Assembly: GCA_013044465.1 (NCBI GenBank)
Contig: JABEUL010000006.1
Location: forward strand, 1-6,799
DNA: 6,799 nt
Direction: 5' to 3'
From: Acidimicrobiales bacterium
GTDB taxonomy: Bacteria > Actinomycetota > Acidimicrobiia > Acidimicrobiales > JABEUL01
The translations under genes and the position numbers were made by a program. The notes beneath the pieces are model-generated. The model was not told where the DNA came from, made no database searches, and saw nothing but the letters and a program-made list of their open reading frames with translations. Of the stretch, positions 1 to 4,297 are shown piece after piece; position 1 is the stretch's first letter; each line of letters begins with the position of its first letter.

Positions 1-1
1 A

Positions 2-859
2 GCAAAAGTCAAATACAAGAGATCCTTTGACATTGCCAGAGATAAGAAATTACTTATCACTTCCCTTTTGCTCAATTGGGTAGTTGGACCTGCAGTCATG
101 TTTGTTTTAGCCTGGGTATTTCTGCCAAATAATCCACCCTTGAGAAATGGGTTAATTCTTGTCGGCCTTGCAAGATGCATTGCTATGGTTATGATTTGGA
201 CAGAACTTGCTAATGGTGACATTGATCTAGGAGCAGTGCTGGTCGCAATTAACGCTTTTTTTCAAGTTATTGCCTATAGTGCCCTTGCATATTTGTATCT
301 AACTTTGATCCCAGGGTGGCTCAACTTAAGCAAATCCCAAGTAAATGTCTCTTTCGTATCAATTGCCTTAAATGTTGGAATTTATTTGGGAATTCCTCTA
401 GTGACAGGATTTTCAACTCGCTATTTTGGTGAAAAACACTGGGGAAGCAAGATATATGAAAATAAGATCATGCCAAAGTTGGGACGACTTTCTCTTTATG
501 GACTGTTATTCACAATTTTTATACTTTTCGCACTTCAAGGAAAGGCAATAATTTCAAAGCCATCTCAAGTTGGACTTGTGGCGATCCCACTTATTTTTTA
601 TTTTGGCATAATGTGGTTCGGCTCATATGCCATTGGCCGGGGCATGCACTTTTCTTATCCTAAAGCCACCTCTCTTGCATTTAGTGCAGCTGGAAACAAC
701 TTTGAATTAGCAATTGCAGTGGCAATAGCTACATTTGGAATTTCCTCGGGAGAAGCCTTAGCAACCGTTGTTGGACCCTTAGTAGAGGTCCCGGTTTTAT
801 TAGGTCTGGTTACCGTAGCACTTTACTGGGAAAAGAAAATACTTGCAAGGGAAAGTTGA
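2..859 (+). CDS. acr3: ACR3-family arsenite efflux permease, 5'-truncated by the window edge
   Basis: An integral-membrane exporter of arsenite (and often antimonite), driven by the membrane potential. The frame is open from base 2 to the TGA at 857-859, giving 285 visible residues; family members are usually about 340-370, so roughly 60-80 N-terminal residues lie outside the window. A TTG at 68 is internal, because the reading frame upstream of it continues family-like sequence. Several hydrophobic membrane segments are visible. The conserved transport cysteine is in LARCIAMV (visible residue 59, codon 176-178), and the conserved glutamate is in GPLVEVPVL (visible residue 262, codon 785-787). 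The block AAGNNFELAIAVAIA is also typical of ACR3. The stop overlaps the start of arsC, so the two are probably co-transcribed. No ars regulator is in view and may lie upstream. Family assignment is secure; metal specificity is inferred. Confidence 0.95.
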   Translation, partial: AKVKYKRSFDIARDKKLLITSLLLNWVVGPAVMFVLAWVFLPNNPPLRNGLILVGLARCIAMVMIWTELANGDIDLGAVLVAINAFFQVIAYSALAYLYLTLIPGWLNLSKSQVNVSFVSIALNVGIYLGIPLVTGFSTRYFGEKHWGSKIYENKIMPKLGRLSLYGLLFTIFILFALQGKAIISKPSQVGLVAIPLIFYFGIMWFGSYAIGRGMHFSYPKATSLAFSAAGNNFELAIAVAIATFGISSGEALATVVGPLVEVPVLLGLVTVALYWEKKILARES

Positions 860-1311
860 GGTTTAAAGTGAGTGAGAATAAAGTCAGCTCAATTCTTTTT
901 GCCTGCGTCCATAACGCTGGAAGAAGTGTTGCTGCAAAAGCCTTAGCTCAATACTACGCAGTGAATCAAGTTTCAATTCAATCTGGCGGATCGGAACCAG
1001 GTTCAGCTGTAAATGGAGTAGTTTGCCAAGTCTTAGAGCACTTAGGTCTTGATATTTCAGGTGAAACACCAAAGTTACTTACGCCAGAAATGGTGAGCGA
1101 AGTAGATGTGGTAGTGACCATGGGATGCGGCGAGACTTGCCCAATATTTCCGGGAAAACAATACCTTGACTGGGCCATTGAAGACCCGGCAGGTCAAAGT
1201 TACGAAAAAGTCTACGAAATAGTTATGGAAATTGACCATAAAGTAAGAAAGCCGCTAAAAGATCTAAAAGTCGATATTGGGAGATCTTTGTTCAACAACG
1301 ACTCTAGTTGA
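856..1311 (+). CDS. arsC: Arsenate reductase, LMW-phosphatase fold, actinobacterial (mycothiol-type) variant
   Basis: A cytoplasmic enzyme reducing arsenate to arsenite, the substrate of the ACR3 pump encoded just upstream. Numbered from the TTG start, the phosphatase-like loop is CVHNAGRS with nucleophile Cys17 and Arg23. A second cysteine pair, Cys91 and Cys95, lies in MGCGETCPIFPG, and the conserved DPAG contains Asp110. The close C-x3-C pair and the PGKQYLDW context resemble actinobacterial enzymes, some of which use mycothiol and mycoredoxin; the Bacillus/Staphylococcus thioredoxin enzymes space these cysteines more widely. The thiol partner is therefore inferred. The start is ambiguous: TTG 856 overlaps the acr3 stop as TTGA, while in-frame GTG 868 has a good GAGG ribosome site at 858-861, 6 nt upstream, and would remove four residues. 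The C-terminal 20 or so residues after the fold (KDLKVDIGRSLFNNDSS) look poorly conserved. Confidence 0.93.
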   Translation: MRFKVSENKVSSILFACVHNAGRSVAAKALAQYYAVNQVSIQSGGSEPGSAVNGVVCQVLEHLGLDISGETPKLLTPEMVSEVDVVVTMGCGETCPIFPGKQYLDWAIEDPAGQSYEKVYEIVMEIDHKVRKPLKDLKVDIGRSLFNNDSS

Positions 1312-1591
1312 AATATTTTATGGAATCGGTTTGATTTTGAGAGCTTTAAAGTGCCTAGCATTTGACTTGTTCACAAGGGCGTATGTCTATGACGCAAGAG
1401 CGCTTCTCAATCAATATTGGACAACTGTGTCCCAATTTATCTCATGCCACCGCTGATCGATGCCGAAGCGAAAATGAAATTAAATAGGTTGAGAGTAGAT
1501 GCTTTGAGATTGATCTTAACCAAAGCTTCTGCGCTTGCCTATCCCGAGACTAAAGTCATGGGCTTGTGCTCAGATTGCGAAACAACTGATA
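1312..1591. other. Spacer downstream of the ars operon, no confident gene
   Basis: I see no convincing gene start or family match here. A short inverted repeat, CTTGT at 1366-1370 and ACAAG at 1373-1377, has no T-tract after it, so it is a weak terminator candidate for the ars transcript. A doubtful small ORF begins within this stretch and is listed separately. The frame of that ORF is closed upstream by a TGA at 1390-1392. Confidence 0.5.
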
Positions 1592-1632
1592 TTCCTAGAT
1601 CCCGGAGTTTTGCTTTCGGGGGAAATCCGTAA
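1417..1632 (+). CDS. Doubtful small ORF (71 aa) ending inside repeat copy 1
   Basis: I do not recognise this ORF. It begins at TTG 1417, with an in-frame ATG at 1444 as an alternative that would give 62 residues. There is no clear ribosome site and no close TAnnnT box like those of the confident genes. The middle, about residues 15-45, could form an amphipathic helix, and a Cys-x2-Cys pair occurs in GLCSDCE. Its last 12 residues, PRSRSFAFGGNP, and its TAA stop come from the 41-bp direct repeat, and another ORF ending at 3168 finishes the same way in the same frame. It may be a genuine small cassette gene, a decayed gene fused to the repeat, or chance. I favour decay or chance. Confidence 0.25.
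   Translation: MDNCVPIYLMPPLIDAEAKMKLNRLRVDALRLILTKASALAYPETKVMGLCSDCETTDIPRSRSFAFGGNP
1592..1632 (+). repeat. 41-bp direct repeat, copy 1
   Basis: This copy matches 3128-3168 at 39 of 41 positions by direct alignment; the differences are at 1596 (T versus A) and 1621 (G versus A). It contains an imperfect hairpin: CCCGGAG at 1601-1607 pairs with TTTCGGG at 1614-1620, including two G-T wobbles, around a six-base loop. On the plus strand it encodes the C-terminus and stop of the ORF beginning at 1417. On the minus strand the same bases read YGFPPKAKLRDLG. I do not recognise a known element family, and no integron-type core sites (RYYYAAC/GTTRRRY) frame it. Confidence 0.9.
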
Positions 1633-1658
1633 AATAGATTGCAACCTCATTTGCCGTA

Positions 1659-1670
1659 TGGACTAGTCCA
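1659..1670. repeat. Perfect 12-bp palindrome TGGACTAGTCCA
   Basis: The sequence equals its own reverse complement over all 12 bases and lies 27 bases after repeat copy 1. It could be a binding site for a dimeric protein, but no neighbouring promoter supports that, and chance is possible. Confidence 0.55.
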
Positions 1671-1898
1671 GTTCATGTATTTTGGATTTAGTTCAAAGCT
1701 TCACATATTTTCGACGAGAATAAAACCTCTGAATTCATTTCGCTCGCAAGGTAAATATTCTCTTACAACTTTTGGTTCGTACGCACGGACTTAGGAGCAG
1801 GTGCGCCTACCCGGAACTTACGGTTTAGTAATCAGACTTACTTCGACTATCTAGTACTTCCCAGTATTATTTAGCCTGTTCAGTAAGGGTGCTGATTT

Positions 1899-1916
1899 CT
1901 CTAAATCCATTTAGAG
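1899..1916. repeat. Inverted repeat CTCTAAAT / ATTTAGAG, compact hairpin
   Basis: Two perfect 8-base arms (1899-1906 and 1909-1916) are separated by CC, so a folded form would have seven or so pairs and a small loop. No T-run follows on either side, so a standard intrinsic terminator is not supported. It sits about 90 bases before the antitoxin promoter. Confidence 0.6.
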
Positions 1917-2003
1917 CCAAACAATCTCGGAAAACTCGATCCTAAAAAGTGCTCTCCACTCCAAATACTTATAAAGCCAGGTCTATACATTTTGACAGAA
2001 TGC

Positions 2004-2012
2004 TGGTATAAT
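2004..2012 (+). promoter_or_regulatory. Extended -10 promoter of the first toxin-antitoxin operon, leaderless layout
   Basis: A consensus TATAAT at 2007-2012 is preceded by TGG at 2004-2006, an extended -10 arrangement that needs little -35 contact. Only six bases separate it from the ATG at 2019, so transcription would start at or next to the A of the start codon. No ribosome-binding site fits in this space. TTGACA occurs at 1992-1997 and again at 2014-2019, 22 bp apart; these could be same-face operator half-sites for the RHH antitoxin, which is inference. Confidence 0.75.
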
Positions 2013-2018
2013 ATTGAC

Positions 2019-2321
2019 ATGACTAAAAAGAAAGTCACATTGTATTTGGATGAATCAGTGGTAAAAGCTGCCAAGGTGACTGCTATAGCCACGAGCCTTT
2101 CTGAAAGTGCTTTGGTTGAACAAGCGATCATATCGTATCTAGGCACTAAGGATATAAAGGGTGCAAAAGCCGATCTTCTAAATCTTTTGGAAGAAGTGGC
2201 CAAAACTTCCAAGGTCTCAGAAACCCCAGAAGATGAAATTATGGATATAGCAGTAAAAGAGACGAAGTCGATTCGAAAGAATAGACAGATTAGTCTGCTA
2301 CCAAAAGCATCGAATAATTGA
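2019..2321 (+). CDS. Ribbon-helix-helix antitoxin of a type II toxin-antitoxin pair
   Basis: A 100-residue protein expected to bind and neutralise the PIN toxin encoded next, and to repress its own operon. ATG 2019 is chosen over the TTG at 1992 because the latter would add nine residues translated from promoter DNA. Residues 4-10 (KKVTLYL) form the DNA-contacting strand, DESVVKAAKVTAIA (11-24) helix A, and SLSESALVEQAIISYLG (26-42) helix B, the classic RHH/CopG-like pattern. Residues 43-100 are charged and would be the toxin-binding tail. The last codon and TGA stop overlap the toxin start as TTGA (2318-2321), implying coupled translation. The RHH fold is a clear pattern call; the antitoxin role rests on the toxin next to it. 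Confidence 0.87.
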   Translation: MTKKKVTLYLDESVVKAAKVTAIATSLSESALVEQAIISYLGTKDIKGAKADLLNLLEEVAKTSKVSETPEDEIMDIAVKETKSIRKNRQISLLPKASNN

Positions 2322-2749
2322 GTGAAATATTACGTGCGATTGCCGACACCAATATTCTTGTATCGGCTATTTGCTACCCGAATGGCATTTGCGCCAGATT
2401 GATTACTATGGCAATTGAGGGGAAATGGCAACTTGTCACATCTCCTCTCATACTTGACGAATTGGATGAAGTGCTAAAGCGAGATAAATTTCGGCGCTTC
2501 GTTGAGATCGGACTATCCCAAAGATTCGTTTCAAATATAGCGATCCTCGCTGACATAATAAATGACCCCACAGAAAGCACTGTCGGAGTGACCCGCGATC
2601 CAAAGGAGGATTTTCTAATTGCGCTAACTTACAATTCCCCTGTTGAAATTATAATTTCTGGTGATAAGGACTTACTGGAACTAAAACTAAATGAAATATT
2701 AGTTTACTCCCCAACAGAGTTTTTATCTTTGCTTGTCAGTAACTCATAA
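2318..2749 (+). CDS. PIN-domain toxin of the COG1569 type
   Basis: A 143-residue PIN-domain protein; such toxins are Mg2+-dependent ribonucleases that cut RNA when the antitoxin is lost. The acidic residues expected at the active site are visible: Asp10 in IADTNILVSA, Glu48 in SPLILDELDEVL, Asp94 and/or Asp98 in VTRDPKEDFLIAL, and Asp116/Asp118 in ISGDKDLL. The pattern DTNILVSA ... DPKEDFLIALT ... SGDKDLL is characteristic of the 'putative toxin-antitoxin system toxin component, PIN family' group, distinct from classical VapC. The start is TTG 2318, overlapping the antitoxin stop; no other in-frame start precedes the essential Asp10. The length is normal and the active site looks intact, so the toxin is probably functional. 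Its RNA target cannot be told from sequence. Confidence 0.9.
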   Translation: MSEILRAIADTNILVSAICYPNGICARLITMAIEGKWQLVTSPLILDELDEVLKRDKFRRFVEIGLSQRFVSNIAILADIINDPTESTVGVTRDPKEDFLIALTYNSPVEIIISGDKDLLELKLNEILVYSPTEFLSLLVSNS

Positions 2750-3127
2750 TCCATCAGATGCTTTGTACCCTAAGCTGGACTCGAATCTACTGCACTACAA
2801 CATTCCGCCAAGGGCGCCATTTGGTAAGTATCGGCTAAATCTTGTGACAGGGAAACCCTCAATTCAACTATGGAGTCTTTCATAATATTGGACAGCCAGA
2901 TTTGTCTTGTTTGAAATTATTACTGATTGAAACTAGTGAAGGAGTGATAGAAATACCAATTAAAGAGTCAGTCTCCACTGCGCCAAGTGTGGTTAAATCA
3001 TGCGAATGGCTATTGTACCCAACAGTATCAATAGTTTTGGTCTCTAAATCGAGAATGATTATTATGTGTGAAAAAGTTGGCCACACAAAGCCTTTAGGAC
3101 TTGGAAAACCATTGGGAACAAAATTAT
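2750..3127. other. Stretch after the first toxin-antitoxin operon, no confident gene
   Basis: From the toxin stop to repeat copy 2 there is only a doubtful ORF, listed separately, and its antisense frame. A short inverted repeat AGGG-AAA-CCCT lies near 2849-2859, without a T-tract. CTTGGAAA at 3100-3107 and TTTCCAAG at 3127-3134 form an 8-base inverted repeat whose right arm runs into repeat copy 2. Confidence 0.5.
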
Positions 3128-3168
3128 TTCCAAGATCCCGGAGTTTTGCTTTCGGGAGAAATCCGTAA
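2902..3168 (+). CDS. Doubtful ORF (88 aa) ending inside repeat copy 2, possibly a decayed gene
   Basis: Not recognised. The plus frame is open from 2848 to the TAA at 3166-3168, but the only start is a TTG at 2902 with no ribosome site; an ATG at 2870 is in another frame that stops after about 14 codons, compatible with a frameshifted beginning. Codon use is mildly protein-like, with many GNN codons, and residues 10-55 alternate as if forming beta strands. The last 12 residues, PRSRSFAFGRNP, come from the direct repeat and match the end of the ORF at 1417-1632. The minus strand is also open at 2880-3242 (120 codons, TTG start), so strand choice is uncertain. Possibly a remnant of a cassette gene. 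Confidence 0.3.
   Translation: MSCLKLLLIETSEGVIEIPIKESVSTAPSVVKSCEWLLYPTVSIVLVSKSRMIIMCEKVGHTKPLGLGKPLGTKLFPRSRSFAFGRNP
3128..3168 (+). repeat. 41-bp direct repeat, copy 2
   Basis: Matches copy 1 at 1592-1632 in 39 of 41 bases and starts 1,536 bp after it, in the same orientation. The same hairpin is present: CCCGGAG at 3137-3143 and TTTCGGG at 3150-3156. In plus-strand coding terms the first difference from copy 1 is silent (proline) and the second changes Gly to Arg. The minus-strand reading is YGFLPKAKLRDLG. Similarity stops sharply on both sides, so the repeat itself is the conserved unit. Confidence 0.9.
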
Positions 3169-3175
3169 TTGATCC

Positions 3176-3226
3176 CATTCACCTGCCCTCGCCGCCCTAG
3201 AGCATTATTGCCGCACAGGGTGAATG
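3176..3226. repeat. Inverted repeat CATTCACC / GGTGAATG just after repeat copy 2
   Basis: Perfect 8-base arms at 3176-3183 and 3219-3226 enclose 35 relatively GC-rich bases. It begins 8 bases after the end of repeat copy 2. Copy 1 has no counterpart at the same distance, so it is not a shared part of the element. The function is unknown. Confidence 0.55.
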
Positions 3227-3292
3227 CACGGTTTAGGGGCAAGTTGAGCAGGCAAACGCATTTTTTAGAACCTGGTGCAATCGAAAAATTAA

Positions 3293-3298
3293 TATTCT
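3293..3298 (+). promoter_or_regulatory. Likely -10 box (TATTCT) of the acidic-protein gene
   Basis: TATTCT fits the TAnnnT rule and ends six bases before the ATG at 3305, the same spacing as for the genes at 2019 and 4298. An overlapping TAATAT at 3290-3295 is an alternative. No convincing -35 is seen. The AGAAG before the ATG is too close and too weak to be a good ribosome site, which also favours a leaderless transcript. Confidence 0.5.
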
Positions 3299-3304
3299 TA
3301 GAAG

Positions 3305-3952
3305 ATGGACGAAAACGCTAACATCCCTGAACCTACGGCTAAAAGCTCAGAAGACCCCGACAAAGTCCTAGCTGATGCTGACTCATTACTAGCCTCCACT
3401 TTGAGGGAGGACGAGGCATCTGAGCCACATTTAAGTATTGAAGGGAGAGAGTTAGACACAGGGTGGCGTCGCTTTATTGCTCATAGTGATGCGGAGCTTC
3501 AAAAAGAGTACTCTGATAGCGCCGAGGGGGTTGCCGAAGTTGAAGCCAGAGATCTCGAAGAGGACAAGGAAGCCATTGAGGCCGATGTCGAAAAGATTGA
3601 GAAGGATCTTCCAAACTCACCATTGGCCGCTGAGGCTGAGAGCATCAAAACTCGCGTCGAAAATGATAGTACCGATGCAAATCGGGAGATTCCTGAAATT
3701 GCCAAAGAGGCCGGAAAGACTGACGAAGATGAAAGAAAGTTGAGATTCGGTCAAAGAATTTTTGGAGGTAAAGCACCTACATGGAAGCGTCAACAAGGGA
3801 TTGACTCCCCAGAAGCACATGCTGACACCGACATAACCGAAAATACACTGGGGAAGATCTCTCACGATCTGGCAGATGCTGATAGTGCCAAAGCTAAGCT
3901 CGAAGCTGATATGAAAAAAGCCGGAGAGTCAGTCACTCCTGAAAGCAAATAG
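3305..3952 (+). CDS. Acidic, helix-rich hypothetical protein
   Basis: A 215-residue protein I do not recognise. It is very rich in Asp, Glu, Ala and Lys, has no cysteine, and shows no signal peptide or membrane segment, so it is probably soluble and cytoplasmic. Residues 1-45 are acidic and probably disordered. Residues 64-120 (ELQKEYSDSAEGV to KTRVEND) look like a long charged helix or coiled coil. A basic, glycine- and aromatic-containing patch follows at 144-165 (RKLRFGQRIFGGKAPTWKRQQG). The hexapeptide LADADS occurs at 22-27 and again at 189-194, hinting at related end segments. It stands alone with its own likely promoter, and a hairpin follows the stop. A structural or interaction role, possibly nucleic-acid contact through the basic patch, is only speculation. 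The coding call is supported by length, a regular ATG start and biased composition. Confidence 0.75.
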   Translation: MDENANIPEPTAKSSEDPDKVLADADSLLASTLREDEASEPHLSIEGRELDTGWRRFIAHSDAELQKEYSDSAEGVAEVEARDLEEDKEAIEADVEKIEKDLPNSPLAAEAESIKTRVENDSTDANREIPEIAKEAGKTDEDERKLRFGQRIFGGKAPTWKRQQGIDSPEAHADTDITENTLGKISHDLADADSAKAKLEADMKKAGESVTPESK

Positions 3953-3964
3953 CAGCCAATAAAT

Positions 3965-3992
3965 CTTGAGGCGTCTAGTGAAAGACGTCAAG
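3965..3992 (+). terminator. Hairpin after the acidic-protein gene, possible terminator without T-tract
   Basis: CTTGA-GG-CGTCT at 3965-3976 pairs with AGACG-TCAAG at 3983-3992, giving ten base pairs with a two-base bulge and a six-base loop, starting 12 bases after the stop codon. The bases that follow, TCATCACA, are not a T-run. Its position suggests a transcript end or 3' stabiliser; function is inferred. Confidence 0.5.
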
Positions 3993-3996
3993 TCAT

Positions 3997-4037
3997 CACA
4001 TATATGTGTCAGCGGATTATGCATATATCGGCATAAT
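3997..4037. repeat. Palindrome plus inverted repeat between the acidic-protein and ATPase genes
   Basis: CACATATATGTG at 3997-4008 is a perfect 12-bp palindrome. Immediately after it, ATTATGC at 4016-4022 and GCATAAT at 4031-4037 form a 7-base inverted repeat around eight bases. With the hairpin at 3965-3992 this makes three consecutive dyads in about 75 bp. No nearby gene start explains them. Confidence 0.55.
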
Positions 4038-4231
4038 GGTCACCCATGAATAGTCAAACTCTTCAGTAGTATTTATATTCCTTGAACATTTTCCCAGACA
4101 TTTGGTCACAAGAATATGGGCTTGTGAGTTCGTGACAGTTTGCAATGATGCTCATTTGTACTAAAAATAGGCTCATCTTCGCAAGCCAAATATAAAAGGC
4201 TGTAGATCTGAGCAAATTATCCGTAATCTCC
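4038..4231. other. Non-coding stretch upstream of the ATPase operator
   Basis: No supported gene. A minus-strand frame (ATG at 4231-4233, ending at 4063) could encode about 56 residues rich in Met and Cys, but there is no ribosome site or TAnnnT box at the expected distance. Nothing else stands out. Confidence 0.45.
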
Positions 4232-4288
4232 ATATTACAGTGATACTCACTCACTGTAATATCATTATTATAGTGATTTTAATGATAT
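4232..4288. promoter_or_regulatory. Operator-like block of nested inverted repeats before the ATPase gene
   Basis: ATATTACAGTGA at 4232-4243 and TCACTGTAATAT at 4251-4262 are perfect 12-base inverted arms with a 7-base spacer. A second inverted repeat, ATATCATTA at 4259-4267 with TAATGATAT at 4280-4288, shares bases with the first and runs into the -10 box. A third, imperfect AGTGAT half-site lies at 4272-4277. The position over the core promoter strongly suggests a repressor site. The regulator is unknown; the ATPase has a winged-helix region, but self-regulation is only a possibility. Confidence 0.7.
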
Positions 4289-4291
4289 ACT
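4286..4291 (+). promoter_or_regulatory. -10 box (TATACT) of the ATPase gene, leaderless layout
   Basis: TATACT differs from TATAAT at one base and ends six bases before the GTG at 4298, leaving no room for a ribosome site. It overlaps the right arm of the second inverted repeat, so a bound protein would block RNA polymerase. Confidence 0.65.
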
Positions 4292-4297
4292 TATCAA

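Larger units (their letters stand above)
1633..2006. other. Non-coding stretch between repeat copy 1 and the first toxin-antitoxin operon
   Basis: About 370 bases with no ORF I would support; a minus-strand frame at 1901-2212 overlaps the antitoxin antisense and looks like a shadow. It holds a perfect 12-bp palindrome and a hairpin, listed separately. The 3' end carries a TTGACA at 1992-1997, only 9 bp from the antitoxin -10 box, so it is unlikely to be that promoter's -35 and could instead be part of an operator. Confidence 0.6.

Noticed and set aside
884..1178. Two minus-strand ORFs antisense to arsC
   Set aside because: They lie entirely within a gene with intact catalytic motifs on the plus strand and look like ordinary shadows.
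1992..2012. TTGACA (1992) plus TATAAT (2007) as a classical -35/-10 pair
   Set aside because: The spacer is only 9 bp; the extended TGG-TATAAT box alone is the better explanation.
2768..2800. A stretch resembling the T-arm of a tRNA on the minus strand (reverse complement contains GATTCGAGTCC)
   Set aside because: The five bases on each side of the TTCGAGT loop do not pair, and no acceptor, anticodon or D arm could be assembled around it.
1592..3226. Integron attC sites around the direct repeats
   Set aside because: I found no RYYYAAC / GTTRRRY core pair framing either repeat, and no integrase gene is in the window.
2880..3242. Minus-strand ORF of 120 codons through repeat copy 2 (YGFLPKAKLRDLG)
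   Set aside because: It starts with a TTG without a ribosome site or -10 box, and shows no family pattern. The matching minus frame at copy 1 is closed by stops on both sides, so only the repeat is shared.
4063..4254. Divergent minus-strand small ORF (63 codons from GTG, or 56 from ATG 4233)
   Set aside because: No ribosome site, no TAnnnT box at leaderless distance, unusual Met/Cys-rich composition, and its first codons lie inside the operator-like dyad.
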